Shown here: positions 25,697-35,161 of the stretch, piece after piece
Layout: each line of letters opens with the position of its first letter
Numbering within the stretch: the stretch's first letter is position 1
Origin: Xylanibacter oryzae DSM 17970
GTDB lineage: Bacteria > Bacteroidota > Bacteroidia > Bacteroidales > Bacteroidaceae
Length of the DNA stretch: 64,000 bases
Reading direction: 5' to 3'
NCBI RefSeq assembly: GCF_000585355.1
Contig: NZ_KK073873.1
Coordinates: 1,965,703 to 2,029,702 of the forward strand
The notes under the pieces: generated by a model
Databases searched by the model: none
Told to the model about the DNA's origin: nothing
The model's input: only the letters and a program-made list of their open reading frames with translations
Program-made: the position numbers and the translations under genes

Positions 25697-28285
25697 ATGA
25701 CATTCGACAAATTTACAATTAAAGCACAGGAAGCTATTCAGGATGCTGTTAATATCACTCAGCATAATGGACAGCAGACTATTGAACCTGTGCATCTACT
25801 AAAAGGTGTTATGTCTAAAGGTAAAGACGTAACAAATTTTATTTTTCAAAAACTTGGTGTTAATTCTCAACAGATTGAGACTCTGATAGAACAGGAAATT
25901 TCTCATCTACCGAAAGTACAAGGTGGCGAACCATATCTGAGCAGAGAATCTAATGAGGTTCTGCAAAATGCTATAGACTTAGCAAAGAAAAGCAATGACG
26001 AATTTGTTTCTACAGAACTAATACTAATAGCTCTGCTGAAAGTGAACTCTACGGCAAGCCGTATTCTTAAGGATGCCGGCATGAACGAAAAGGATATGCA
26101 GGCTGCTGTCAATGAACTACGACAGGGACAGAAAGTACAGTCGCAATCTGCTGATGATAATTACCAATCACTATCTAAATATGCAAAAAATTTAGTAGAG
26201 GATGCCCGTGCCGGAAAACTAGATCCTGTTATTGGACGTGACGAAGAGATTAGACGTGTACTCCAGATACTGAGCCGACGCACTAAGAACAACCCTATAT
26301 TAATAGGTGAACCCGGTACAGGTAAGACTGCTATTGTAGAAGGACTGGCAGAACGTATTGTCAGAGGAGACGTACCGGAAAACCTTAAAGACAAACAATT
26401 GTTTTCTCTCGACATGGGAGCTCTTGTGGCAGGTGCTAAATACAAAGGTGAATTCGAAGAAAGACTAAAGAGCGTAATTAAAGAGGTTACAAACAGCAAT
26501 GGTAATATTATCTTGTTTATAGATGAGATTCATACACTTGTTGGTGCTGGTGGAGGCGAAGGTGCTATGGATGCAGCAAACATTCTAAAACCGGCTTTAG
26601 CCCGTGGCGAATTGCGTAGCATTGGTGCCACTACACTGAATGAATATCAAAAATATTTCGAGAAAGACAAGGCTCTTGAGCGTCGTTTCCAGACGATAAT
26701 GGTTAATGAACCTGACGAGATGAGTGCCATAAGCATCTTACGTGGACTAAAAGAACGGTACGAAAATCACCATAAAGTCCGCATTCAGGATGATGCGTGC
26801 ATAGCCGCAGTACAACTATCTGAAAGATACATATCCGATAGATTTTTACCTGATAAGGCTATAGACCTTATGGATGAAGCAGCTGCAAAACTTAGAATGG
26901 AGCGTGACTCTGTGCCTGAACAACTGGATGAACTCACACGCAAACTGAAACAACTCGAAATTGAACGCGAAGCAATAAAGCGTGAGAATGATATTCCTAA
27001 AATAAAACAGCTTGACAAGGATATTGCAGAACTTAAGGATCAGGAAAAAACTTTCAGGGCAAAATGGGAAAGTGAACGTGGACTGGTGAATAAAATTCAA
27101 CAGGATAAACAGCAAATTGAGCAGTTAAAGTTTGAAGCCGAAAAAGCTGAACGTGAAGGCAACTATGAGAAAGTAGCAGAGATTCGTTATAGCAAACTGA
27201 AAACTATCGAAGACGATATTGCTCATATACAAGAACAATTGAAATCTACTCAGGGAGGAAACGCTATGATCCGTGAAGAAGTTACTGTAGATGATATTGC
27301 AGAAGTGGTAAGCAGATGGACAGGCATACCTGTTACACGTATGATGCAGAGCGAACGCGAAAAGCTCTTACATCTTGAGGAAGAGTTACACAAGCGTGTA
27401 ATCGGGCAGCAAGAGGCTATAACTGCTGTAAGTGATGCCGTGCGTAGATCACGTGCAGGGTTGCAAGACCCCAAGCGTCCTATTGCATCATTTATTTTTC
27501 TTGGTACTACAGGTGTAGGTAAGACAGAACTTGCCAAAGCTCTTGCAGAATATCTATTCAATGATGAGACAATGATGACTCGTATAGATATGAGTGAATA
27601 TCAGGAAAAGTTCAGTGTCAGTCGCCTTATAGGTGCCCCTCCTGGATATGTAGGTTATGACGAGGGCGGTCAACTCACAGAGGCAGTACGCCGTAAACCA
27701 TATTCTGTTGTATTGTTTGATGAAATTGAAAAAGCCAATCCTGATGTATTCAACATTCTGCTTCAGGTTCTGGATGATGGCAGACTTACTGACAACAAGG
27801 GACGTGTCGTAAACTTTAAGAATACCATCATTATTATGACTTCGAATCTTGGCAGCCAGTATATTCAAAGTCAATTCGAACAAATAAATTCGGATAATAG
27901 CGAAGACCTTATAGCCGACACAAAGATTAAACTTATGGAGATGCTTAAGAAGACTATTCGCCCCGAGTTCCTTAATCGTATAGACGAAACAATAATGTTC
28001 TTACCTCTAAACAGAACGGAAATAGGTGAAGTAGTTTCCTTGCAGATGAACATCGTAAAAAGAATGCTAGAACCACAAGGTTTCACACTTAATACAACAA
28101 GTGCAGCCATCAATTATCTGGCAGAAATGGGTTACGACCCTGAATATGGAGCACGACCTGTAAAAAGAGCCATACAGAGATTTGTACTCAATGACTTGTC
28201 AAAAAAGATTCTTGCAGGCGAAGTAAACCGTGATAAACCGATAATTATTGATGCAGATAATAACGGATTAATATTCAAAAACTAA
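25697..28285 (+). CDS. clpB: ATP-dependent disaggregase chaperone ClpB
   Basis: 862 residues, normal for ClpB. It has the N-terminal Clp repeat domain (1-150), the first AAA+ module with Walker A GEPGTGKT (about 204-211) and LFIDEIHTL, a long coiled-coil middle domain (about 400-520), and the second AAA+ module with Walker A GTTGVGKT (about 603-610), LFDEIEKA and the C-terminal [11 protein letters not shown] region. ClpB threads aggregated proteins through its hexamer with help from the DnaK system in the cytosol. The middle domain distinguishes it from ClpA and ClpC. The ribosome-binding site AAAGGAG lies close upstream of the ATG. It is monocistronic between two terminators. No CIRCE-like element is seen in the short upstream gap. 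Confidence 0.97.
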   Translation: MTFDKFTIKAQEAIQDAVNITQHNGQQTIEPVHLLKGVMSKGKDVTNFIFQKLGVNSQQIETLIEQEISHLPKVQGGEPYLSRESNEVLQNAIDLAKKSNDEFVSTELILIALLKVNSTASRILKDAGMNEKDMQAAVNELRQGQKVQSQSADDNYQSLSKYAKNLVEDARAGKLDPVIGRDEEIRRVLQILSRRTKNNPILIGEPGTGKTAIVEGLAERIVRGDVPENLKDKQLFSLDMGALVAGAKYKGEFEERLKSVIKEVTNSNGNIILFIDEIHTLVGAGGGEGAMDAANILKPALARGELRSIGATTLNEYQKYFEKDKALERRFQTIMVNEPDEMSAISILRGLKERYENHHKVRIQDDACIAAVQLSERYISDRFLPDKAIDLMDEAAAKLRMERDSVPEQLDELTRKLKQLEIEREAIKRENDIPKIKQLDKDIAELKDQEKTFRAKWESERGLVNKIQQDKQQIEQLKFEAEKAEREGNYEKVAEIRYSKLKTIEDDIAHIQEQLKSTQGGNAMIREEVTVDDIAEVVSRWTGIPVTRMMQSEREKLLHLEEELHKRVIGQQEAITAVSDAVRRSRAGLQDPKRPIASFIFLGTTGVGKTELAKALAEYLFNDETMMTRIDMSEYQEKFSVSRLIGAPPGYVGYDEGGQLTEAVRRKPYSVVLFDEIEKANPDVFNILLQVLDDGRLTDNKGRVVNFKNTIIIMTSNLGSQYIQSQFEQINSDNSEDLIADTKIKLMEMLKKTIRPEFLNRIDETIMFLPLNRTEIGEVVSLQMNIVKRMLEPQGFTLNTTSAAINYLAEMGYDPEYGARPVKRAIQRFVLNDLSKKILAGEVNRDKPIIIDADNNGLIFKN

Positions 28286-28349
28286 CACAAGTATTAGGCA
28301 TAATATATAACTAAATACGTTTTGATTCATCGTTTTTAGTTTCAATCTG

Positions 28350-28386
28350 AAAGAAATACTATCCAAATTAGGGTAGTATTTCTTTT
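28350..28386 (+). terminator. Intrinsic terminator after clpB
   Basis: 12-bp stem AAAGAAATACTA / TAGTATTTCTTT with a 12-nt loop and a T-run on the distal side, 64 nt after the clpB stop. Confidence 0.8.
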
Positions 28387-28421
28387 ACTGTGTGCGATAA
28401 CACAAAATAATCGTTAATTTT

Positions 28422-28452
28422 CTTGCGATAGAAAAAATAATATGTATCTTTG
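28422..28452 (+). promoter_or_regulatory. Promoter of the hdr-flx operon
   Basis: CTTG (28422-28425) and TATCTTTG (28445-28452) are separated by 19 nt, a good Bacteroidota promoter match. Transcription from about 28459 would give an unusually long leader of about 107 nt before the ATG at 28566. That leader contains two small potential stem-loops (AGCC/GGCT and CTGA/TCAG). Confidence 0.7.
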
Positions 28453-28565
28453 CATAATTAAGAACAAACTACTACAACGACAGAAAAGCCTAGAAGCGGC
28501 TATAACCTACTGATAATCAGAGGCAACTAAAGAATCTTAAATTAAAAAGTATATAATACGAACTA

Positions 28566-29114
28566 ATGGCAACTACTAATCATCAAATTGCTACCCGTAT
28601 AAAGGCAGCTACCGGAGTCGACATTGATATGTGCTACCAATGCGGCAAATGTACAGCAGGTTGCGTGCTCGCTGACGATATGGATTACCCATCGTCTATG
28701 ATCATGCGTATGCTGCAAACCGATGATGAAGAGAACTATCGCAAGATTATCTCTTCTGAAGCAATATGGCTATGCCAGAATTGTGAAAACTGCATCGGAA
28801 GATGCCCCAAGGAGGTAGATATTCCTAAAATAATGGATTATCTGCGTGCCGATTCTGTGAAAAACAAATGTGTTTCGCCTAAAGCAAAGCCCATTCTTTC
28901 TTTTTATCAATCTTTTCTTGGTGCCGTAAAAACATCAGGACGCCTGAGTGAAGTCTTCATGACTATTGGATTCAAACTACGGACACTGCGCCTTTGGCAA
29001 GATGTCAATCTCGTTCCATCTATGCTGGCAAAAGGCAAATTGAAGTTTATACCTGAATCTATTAAAGGCAAGAGAAACATAAAGAATATCTTCAAATCTA
29101 CTAATAACAAATAG
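28566..29114 (+). CDS. hdrC: Heterodisulfide reductase subunit C-like iron-sulfur protein
   Basis: 182 residues, the usual size for HdrC. Two [4Fe-4S] binding motifs are visible in the first half (CYQCGKCTAGC at about 22-32 and CQNCENCIGRCP at about 70-80). HdrC carries electrons between HdrA and the catalytic HdrB in heterodisulfide-reductase-type complexes in the cytosol. It is the first gene of a seven-gene operon, 8 nt before hdrB. Bacteroidota have no coenzyme M/B chemistry, so the physiological acceptor is not the methanogen heterodisulfide. A small protein disulfide or another thiol couple is possible, as proposed for bacterial HdrABC-FlxABCD systems. Confidence 0.9.
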   Translation: MATTNHQIATRIKAATGVDIDMCYQCGKCTAGCVLADDMDYPSSMIMRMLQTDDEENYRKIISSEAIWLCQNCENCIGRCPKEVDIPKIMDYLRADSVKNKCVSPKAKPILSFYQSFLGAVKTSGRLSEVFMTIGFKLRTLRLWQDVNLVPSMLAKGKLKFIPESIKGKRNIKNIFKSTNNK

Positions 29115-29122
29115 AAATTACT

Positions 29123-29968
29123 ATGAAATTAGGTTTTTATCCCGGTTGTTCTCTCAATGGAACGGCTAGAGAATACAATGAATCTGTTAAGGCATTGGCT
29201 CCTGTTTTCGGTATAGAACTTATAGATATCGATGATTGGAACTGTTGTGGTGCTTCTGCAGCACATGCTGTAAACAGAGATCTTTCACTTGCTCTTCCCG
29301 CAAGAACACTTGCTCTTGCCGAGAAACAGGGTTTCGATGAAATTGTCGTACCTTGTGCTGCTTGTTTCAACCGTCTTGCTGTTGCCCAATATGAGCTTAA
29401 CAAAGATGAGATGCTTAAGAAATCAGTAGAGAAGAGCATCAATATGACATTCAAAAATGATATTAAAATACTGAATGTCGTACAGTTTATCGAAAAATAT
29501 ATCAAGGATAAGATAGCCGAAAAGGTATCACACAAATTTGAACATCAGGTAGCCTGCTATTACGGTTGCCTGTTGGTGCGCCCTCACAAAATAATAGATT
29601 TCGACCGTGTAGAAGACCCTACCTCTTTAGATGAACTTATGCAACTTATTGGTGCCACTCCTATTGATTGGGGATTCAAGACCGAATGTTGCGGAGCTAG
29701 TCTGTCTATTGCCCGTACTGACCTGGTGGCAAAGCTTTCAGGTAATATCGTTAAGGATGCTGCCGACCGTGGTGCAGAAGCTATTATAGTAGCTTGCCCT
29801 ATGTGCCAATCCAATTTGGATATGCGTCGCCCTCAGATAGACAAATATGTAGGTAAGGAAATATCCACACCTGTTATTTATATCACACAAGCTATCGGAT
29901 TGGCTGTAGGCATTGCTCCTGAAAAACTGGGGTTGCAACGCCATTTTGTTAAAGTCAATACCCTATAA
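29123..29968 (+). CDS. hdrB: Heterodisulfide reductase subunit B-like protein (CCG domains)
   Basis: 281 residues with two cysteine-rich CCG domains: FYPGCSLNG with WNCCGASAAHAV near residue 40, and YYGCLLVRP with TECCGASLSI near residue 190, plus ACPMCQSNLD. In HdrB these domains bind the non-cubane [4Fe-4S] clusters that reduce the disulfide. All key Cys-Cys-Gly motifs are kept, so a catalytically competent subunit is expected. It lies between hdrC (8 nt) and hdrA (12 nt), the common bacterial order. Cytosolic and soluble: no membrane segment is visible. Confidence 0.92.
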   Translation: MKLGFYPGCSLNGTAREYNESVKALAPVFGIELIDIDDWNCCGASAAHAVNRDLSLALPARTLALAEKQGFDEIVVPCAACFNRLAVAQYELNKDEMLKKSVEKSINMTFKNDIKILNVVQFIEKYIKDKIAEKVSHKFEHQVACYYGCLLVRPHKIIDFDRVEDPTSLDELMQLIGATPIDWGFKTECCGASLSIARTDLVAKLSGNIVKDAADRGAEAIIVACPMCQSNLDMRRPQIDKYVGKEISTPVIYITQAIGLAVGIAPEKLGLQRHFVKVNTL

Positions 29969-29980
29969 AAGAATAATGTT

Positions 29981-31984
29981 ATGTCAAGAATAGGAGTTTT
30001 CATTTGCCATTGTGGCGAGAACATCAGTGCCACAGTGGATTGTGAACGTGTAGCTAAATCTGCATCCGAAATGGAGGGAGTGGAGTTTGCTACCGACTAT
30101 AAATATATGTGTTCCGACCCGGGACAATCACTTATAAAGAATGCCATACGCGAACATCATCTTGATGGTGTTGTCGTAGGTTCTTGTTCGCCTCGTATGC
30201 ACGAACCTACTTTTCGTCGCGCATGTAGCGAGGCCGGTCTTAATCCTTACCTCTGCGAGATTGCCAATCTTCGCGAGCATGTATCATGGGTACACGAAAA
30301 GAGTGAAGCTACTACGCTTAAGGCTATAGATATAGTAAAAGGTGTAGTTGAAAAGGTGCGCCGCAACAAACCGCTTAATGCTATAGAGGTTCCTATCACA
30401 AAGAAGGCACTTGTTATAGGTGGCGGTATTGCCGGTATACAAGCCAGTCTGGATATTGCCAACTGTGGACAGAATGTAATACTTATCGAGAAAGGTCCGT
30501 CTATAGGCGGTCATATGTCACAGTTGTCCGAGACATTCCCTACCCTAGACTGTTCTCAATGTATTCTCACGCCTCGTATGGTCGAGGTAGCTCAACATCC
30601 CAATATCACCCTTTATACTTATGCCGAACTGGAAAAGTTAGACGGTTTTATTGGCAATTTCAAGGCTACGATACGTCTCAAGGCCAAGAGTGTAGACTAT
30701 AGCAAATGTACCGGTTGTGGACTATGTACCACTAAGTGCCCTCAGAAGAAAATTCCAAGTGAATTTAATGAAGGTCTTGGCACACGTACAGCTATTTTCA
30801 CACCATTTCCACAAGCAGTGCCTAACAAACCGGCCATAGACAAAGAACATTGCAACTATTATCAGAAAGGCAAGTGCAAGGTATGTCAGAAGTTCTGCCC
30901 TACCGGTGCCATCGAATACGATAAACCGGATGAATTCATCACTGAAGATATTGGCGCAGTGATTGTGACCACCGGATTCAACGTACTGAAGACAGATTTC
31001 TTCCCTGAATATGGTTACGGCAAATATAAAGATGTAATTACCGGACTGCAGTTCGAGCGTCTGGCTTCCGCTTCCGGTCCGACTCTTGGTGAGATACGCC
31101 GCCCTTCAGACGGTCAGATACCAAAGAAAATTGTGTTCATATCATGTTGCGGTTCACGCGATCCTGCAAAAGGAATTCCTTATTGCTCAAAGATTTGCTG
31201 TATGTACACCGCCAAACATGCCATGCTGTATCAGCACAAGGTACACGATGGAGAGTCTACAATATTCTATATGGACGTACGTGCAGGCGGTAAAAACTAT
31301 GAAGAATTCGTACGACGCGCTGTCGAAGAAGACCATGTAAACTATGTACGCGGTCGTGTAGCCCGTGTATATGAGAAGAACGGCAAACTTATTGTCAAAG
31401 GTGTAGACACTCTTTTGGGTGCAAAACCGGTTGAGATAGAAGCCGATATGGTGGTACTTGCCACCGCAGGTGTAGCCAACAAGGGCGCAGAAGAATTGGC
31501 ACAGAAGATGCACATTTCTTACGACCCATACCATTTCTTTGCAGAGGCACATCCAAAACTTAAACCTGTAGAGACTAATACTGCCGGAATATTTCTGGCA
31601 GGTGCCTGTCAGGCTCCTAAGGATATACCAGAGACAGTAGCATCCGCATCTGGTGCAGCTGTCAAAGCCGTATCTCTGTTGTCACAGCCTACACTCGTTC
31701 GCGAGCCCATCGTTGCTGTTGTCAACCGTTGTGCCCCGCCAATGTTCAGTACATGTGTAGGATGCTTTATGTGCGAGACCATATGTCCTTACAATGCTAT
31801 AGAGCACGAGGAGATTAAAGACCGCCGTACAGGCAAAGTAATAAAGACCGTGGCTAAAATCAATCCAGGACTCTGTCAGGGATGCGGTACATGTGTATCA
31901 TTCTGCCGCTCTAAATCAATTGACATACAAGGTTATACCAATGAGGAGATGTTCGCAGAGGTAACAGCCTTATTGAACAAATAA
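29981..31984 (+). CDS. hdrA: Heterodisulfide reductase subunit A-like flavoprotein
   Basis: 667 residues, the typical HdrA length. An N-terminal HdrA-specific region (GVFICHCGENI) is followed by a FAD-binding Rossmann motif (IGGGIAGIQAS near residue 148), the conserved CSQCILTPRM segment, an inserted ferredoxin-like cluster site (CTGCGLCTTKCP and CPTGAI) and C-terminal clusters (CVGCFMCETICP and CQGCGTCVSFCRS). HdrA is the flavin centre that splits electron pairs between a low-potential and a high-potential branch in Hdr complexes. All cluster ligands seem intact. With the downstream flx-type genes, it would receive electrons from NAD(P)H through the FlxA-like subunit. Confidence 0.95.
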   Translation: MSRIGVFICHCGENISATVDCERVAKSASEMEGVEFATDYKYMCSDPGQSLIKNAIREHHLDGVVVGSCSPRMHEPTFRRACSEAGLNPYLCEIANLREHVSWVHEKSEATTLKAIDIVKGVVEKVRRNKPLNAIEVPITKKALVIGGGIAGIQASLDIANCGQNVILIEKGPSIGGHMSQLSETFPTLDCSQCILTPRMVEVAQHPNITLYTYAELEKLDGFIGNFKATIRLKAKSVDYSKCTGCGLCTTKCPQKKIPSEFNEGLGTRTAIFTPFPQAVPNKPAIDKEHCNYYQKGKCKVCQKFCPTGAIEYDKPDEFITEDIGAVIVTTGFNVLKTDFFPEYGYGKYKDVITGLQFERLASASGPTLGEIRRPSDGQIPKKIVFISCCGSRDPAKGIPYCSKICCMYTAKHAMLYQHKVHDGESTIFYMDVRAGGKNYEEFVRRAVEEDHVNYVRGRVARVYEKNGKLIVKGVDTLLGAKPVEIEADMVVLATAGVANKGAEELAQKMHISYDPYHFFAEAHPKLKPVETNTAGIFLAGACQAPKDIPETVASASGAAVKAVSLLSQPTLVREPIVAVVNRCAPPMFSTCVGCFMCETICPYNAIEHEEIKDRRTGKVIKTVAKINPGLCQGCGTCVSFCRSKSIDIQGYTNEEMFAEVTALLNK

Positions 31985-31996
31985 AGCATTATTATA

Positions 31997-32464
31997 ATGG
32001 AAGAAAATAACAATAATATATTCGAGCCGCGCATCATAGCATTTGTTTGCAATTGGTGTACATATGCAGGTGCAGACCTGACCGGTACCAGCCGTATCAA
32101 ATATGCCACAAATGTAGAGATTGTGAGATTCCCGTGTACGGGCCGCATCGACTTCATGCTACTACTCAAAGCTTTTGCAGGTGGCGCAGATGGAATCATA
32201 ATATCAGGATGTCACCCTAATGACTGCCATTACACCAGTGGCAACTTCCACGCCCGCAGACGTTGGATGGTGTTCAGAGACATGCTCGATTTCATGGGCA
32301 TTGACATTGAGAGAATACGCTGGTCTTGGGTCTCAGCTGCCGAAGGTGCCAAATGGGCTGATGTCGTTAATGACACGGTAGGCAAAATACGTGAGATGGG
32401 ACCATATACAGAATATAAAAAAGCTGCAAAATTCTTAGAGGAGGAAAAAATAAGTCATGAGTAA
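31997..32464 (+). CDS. flxD: MvhD/FlxD-like electron-transfer subunit
   Basis: 155 residues, the size of MvhD-family proteins (methyl-viologen-reducing hydrogenase delta subunit, FlpD domain). Visible motifs are FVCNWCTYAGADL, VRFPCTGRID and ISGCHPNDCHYTSGN, supplying the Cys residues for a [2Fe-2S]-type cluster. MvhD links HdrA to the electron-donating module, here an NAD(P)H-oxidising flavoprotein rather than a hydrogenase. The start follows the hdrA stop by 12 nt and its end overlaps the next gene by 8 nt, so the genes are translationally coupled. The symbol follows the Flx nomenclature by position and family and is an inference. Confidence 0.85.
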   Translation: MEENNNNIFEPRIIAFVCNWCTYAGADLTGTSRIKYATNVEIVRFPCTGRIDFMLLLKAFAGGADGIIISGCHPNDCHYTSGNFHARRRWMVFRDMLDFMGIDIERIRWSWVSAAEGAKWADVVNDTVGKIREMGPYTEYKKAAKFLEEEKISHE

Positions 32465-33239
32465 ATTATCTGAAAAGACTGCAACCCTCCTTTCTGAGGG
32501 AACAGTAAAAATAATTATAGGTTACGAGCAGGGCACAGAGCGTCCTCGTCCTGCTTTCTGTCATACGCCGGAGGATTGTAAACGATTGATATTCAATGAT
32601 CAATGTAGTAGCAACTTGGCTGTTTATCTTACAAAGAAAGAGATTATCGGAGAAGACAAGATTGGTGTCGTTGGCAATTATTACGTAATAAAGACAGTAA
32701 TCCAACTGAATCGAGAGAATCAGATTAACCTTGAAAATCTCGTTTTGATGACTGTCGACGGCGATGATGTCATTACATTAGGCAACATAGACGAGATGCA
32801 ACAATATGTAGACACTCACGAACCTGTACCAAATGAAAAAGTACTTGCCGCCATCGAGAAGATAGATAAGATGAGTCGCAGTGAGCGATGGGAATATTGG
32901 AAGAGCGAACTATCCAAATGCGTACGTTGCTATGCATGCCGTGCAGCTTGTCCACTATGTTACTGCAACCGTTGCGTAACAGAGGTCAACTGTCCTCAAT
33001 GGATAGAGCCATGGGCTGCCCCGCTTAGCAATATGGAGTGGCAGATTAACCGTGTGATGCACATGTCAGGCAGATGTGTCGGTTGCGGAGAATGTGCAGC
33101 CGCCTGCCCTCTCGAACTGCCTATCGGCATACTCACAAAGAAAATGGGTATGGACATCAAGAATACTTTTGGTGGATGGAAAGACGGAAGTGTGCTGTCT
33201 ACATATAACGTAAATGATAAAGAAAACTTCATTAAATGA
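32457..33239 (+). CDS. flxC: Iron-sulfur subunit of the Hdr-associated Flx-type complex
   Basis: 260 residues. The N-terminal half is an alpha/beta domain without cysteine clusters (GTVKIIIGYEQG). The C-terminal half binds two clusters: CVRCYACRAACPLCYCNRC near residue 160 and CVGCGECAAACPLELPI near 210. It resembles ferredoxin-like subunits found beside FlxD-type proteins and FrhB-like proteins. In the complex it should relay electrons between the NAD(P)H-oxidising FlxA/FlxB module and FlxD/HdrA. It overlaps the previous gene by 8 nt. The assignment as FlxC and not FlxB rests on size and order. Confidence 0.7.
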   Translation: MSKLSEKTATLLSEGTVKIIIGYEQGTERPRPAFCHTPEDCKRLIFNDQCSSNLAVYLTKKEIIGEDKIGVVGNYYVIKTVIQLNRENQINLENLVLMTVDGDDVITLGNIDEMQQYVDTHEPVPNEKVLAAIEKIDKMSRSERWEYWKSELSKCVRCYACRAACPLCYCNRCVTEVNCPQWIEPWAAPLSNMEWQINRVMHMSGRCVGCGECAAACPLELPIGILTKKMGMDIKNTFGGWKDGSVLSTYNVNDKENFIK

Positions 33240-33243
33240 CATT

Positions 33244-34260
33244 ATGGAAAGACTTATAATAAAATCGGACCTGATACATACATGGCTCGCTAAGATAATA
33301 GAGACAGTACCACGCGTACTTGCCCCGGTCAAAACCGGCAGCAAAGCAGAATTCAGTGAGATAAAAGATGCCGACAGTGTAGCATACGATACTCTCACTA
33401 CTACATCATCTGTTAAAGCGTCAGCTTTTCCTAATACAGAGACTCTTTTTGCTTATGAAAAACAGGGTACTGATACAAAAATATATGATGTTGCTGAAGA
33501 GAACTTCCTCGACACTGTCATTTGGCGTGCACGTCCATGTGATGCAGTTGGCTTCGGTCCGCTTACCAAGATATTCAATTGGGACTATAAAGACAAACTG
33601 TACAATGAGCGTTTCTCACGCCTTGTTGTTGTTTCTTTCGCATGCGACAAAGCTGACGGATGCTGCTTCTGTACATCTGTAGGTGGAGGACCAGGCAATA
33701 CAGCAGGCAGTGACATTATGCTCACCAAAATCAATGATAAAGAAACTTTGGTAGAAGTACTTACAGACAAAGGTCAGAAACTAATAGACTTATGCAAGGA
33801 TTGCTTTACTAAAGCTGACGACAGCATTGATAAAGAGTCGGTATTAGCCCAAGTACCTGTAAGGTTTACACGAGAGCAGATACATGATAAACTGGCAAAA
33901 GCCTTCGAAAGTCCTATATGGAAAGCCCAGTCAGAGCGTTGTCTGGGATGTGGAGCATGCGCCTTTGTTTGTCCTACATGTGCATGCTTCGACATACAAG
34001 AAGATGCTCATGGTAACCACGGTCGCCGCGTACGCTGTTGGGATTCATGCGGATTTACACTCTTCACCCAACATACATCAGGTCATAACCCACGTCCTAC
34101 GCAGGCCACACGCTGGCGTCAGCGTGTAATGCATAAATTTTCTTATATGCCCGACCGTCTTGATATATACGGTTGCACAGGCTGCGGTCGTTGCTCGCGT
34201 GCCTGTCCGGTAGACATGAACATAGCAGAACATCTAACAAATATCGCAAACAATGAGTAA
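33244..34260 (+). CDS. flxB: Iron-sulfur dicluster subunit (AsrA/HydB-like) of the Flx-type complex
   Basis: About 338 residues from the ATG at 33244, which begins 4 nt after the previous stop. An upstream in-frame ATG at 33214 would overlap flxC by 26 nt and is less likely. The N-terminal part has a region typical of AsrA/HydB-like subunits (RARPCDAVGFGPL, DGCCFCTSVGGGPGNTAG). The C-terminal part has two cluster sites (CLGCGACAFVCPTCACF and CTGCGRCSRACPVDMNI). Such subunits partner the FAD/NAD(P)H-binding AsrB/HydG-like protein, encoded here by the next gene with an 8-nt overlap. Role: electron wire from NAD(P)H to the Hdr core. Confidence 0.78.
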   Translation: MERLIIKSDLIHTWLAKIIETVPRVLAPVKTGSKAEFSEIKDADSVAYDTLTTTSSVKASAFPNTETLFAYEKQGTDTKIYDVAEENFLDTVIWRARPCDAVGFGPLTKIFNWDYKDKLYNERFSRLVVVSFACDKADGCCFCTSVGGGPGNTAGSDIMLTKINDKETLVEVLTDKGQKLIDLCKDCFTKADDSIDKESVLAQVPVRFTREQIHDKLAKAFESPIWKAQSERCLGCGACAFVCPTCACFDIQEDAHGNHGRRVRCWDSCGFTLFTQHTSGHNPRPTQATRWRQRVMHKFSYMPDRLDIYGCTGCGRCSRACPVDMNIAEHLTNIANNE

Positions 34261-35089
34261 TAATATATACATACCCTATGTAATGGTAGTCGACAAGATA
34301 ACTGTCGAGGCTCCCGGGGTAAAGACATTGCGCCTACGTTTCCAGAATGAAGAAGAAGGCAATAAATTTGAATTCAAAGCAGGTAACTTCGCAGAATATT
34401 CAGCTTTTGGTGAGGGCGAATGTACTTTTTGTATAGCTTCCGCCCCTACCCGCAAAGGGTATATCGAGTGTACTTTTCGTAAGGCAGGTCGAGTAACATC
34501 CGGACTTGACCGTCTGGAAGAAGGCATGACGATGGGAGTACGTGCTCCGCTTGGCAACTCTTTTCCTCTTGACGACTGGAAAGGTAAAAATCTTGTTTTC
34601 GTAGCCGGTGGTATAGCTCTTCCTCCTATGCGTGCAGTGATAGACAATGTGCTTGATCGCAGGGATGAGTTTGGCGATATAACTATCGTTTATGGTGCCA
34701 AGACAGTGAACGACCTTGTATACAAAGAAGAACTGAAGGAATGGGAAGAGCGTCCTGACGTTAATCTCTTTGCCACAGTAGATCCGGGTGGTGAAACGCC
34801 CGACTGGAAAGGAAAAGTTGGATTTACTCCTAATGTATTAGGTGAGGTAGCTCCAAGCAGTGACAATGCCGTCGCTATTGTCTGTGGACCTCCTATCATG
34901 ATTAAGTTTACATTCCCTGTGCTCGAGAAACTCGGTTTCAAGGATGAGAACATATATACTACGCTTGAGAACCGTATGAAGTGTGGAATTGGTAAATGCG
35001 GCCGATGCAATGTTGGTCCGATGTTTGTCTGCAAAGACGGACCTGTATTCAGCAAAGTACAGTTGAACGCACTTCCACCTGAATTTTAA
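34253..35089 (+). CDS. flxA: NAD(P)H-binding flavin oxidoreductase subunit (FlxA/AsrB/HydG-like)
   Basis: 278 residues. Ferredoxin-NADP+-reductase-type fold: FAD domain at 1-100, nucleotide-binding domain with FVAGGIALPPMRAV at about 120, and a C-terminal [2Fe-2S] site (MKCGIGKCGRCNVGP and later FVC near 245-260), the pattern of PyrK/AsrB/HydG subunits. It is expected to oxidise NADH or NADPH and feed FlxB/C/D and HdrA. It is the last gene of the operon and is followed by a terminator at 35125-35157. Cofactor preference (NAD or NADP) cannot be read from the sequence by eye. Confidence 0.82.
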   Translation: MSNNIYIPYVMVVDKITVEAPGVKTLRLRFQNEEEGNKFEFKAGNFAEYSAFGEGECTFCIASAPTRKGYIECTFRKAGRVTSGLDRLEEGMTMGVRAPLGNSFPLDDWKGKNLVFVAGGIALPPMRAVIDNVLDRRDEFGDITIVYGAKTVNDLVYKEELKEWEERPDVNLFATVDPGGETPDWKGKVGFTPNVLGEVAPSSDNAVAIVCGPPIMIKFTFPVLEKLGFKDENIYTTLENRMKCGIGKCGRCNVGPMFVCKDGPVFSKVQLNALPPEF

Positions 35090-35124
35090 TATATCGTAAT
35101 CAATAATATTTAAATGAATGTTTG

Positions 35125-35157
35125 ATCCCCGGTTGCATAATGTGACTGGGGATTTTT
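35125..35157 (+). terminator. Intrinsic terminator after the hdr-flx operon
   Basis: Stem ATCCCC / GGGGAT with additional pairing inside a 17-nt loop, followed by TTTTT. It ends just before the convergent histidine kinase gene. Confidence 0.85.
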
Positions 35158-35161
35158 ATAT

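Noticed and set aside
28566..32464. Hdr genes as a sign of a methanogen or archaeal contig
   Set aside because: All neighbours (clpB, DUF4252, pilins, SprA) and the promoter style are Bacteroidota; bacterial Hdr-Flx operons are known.
33214..33244. Start of the FlxB-like gene at 33214
   Set aside because: It would overlap the previous gene by 26 nt; the in-frame ATG at 33244, just after the stop, fits operon spacing better. Not fully decided.
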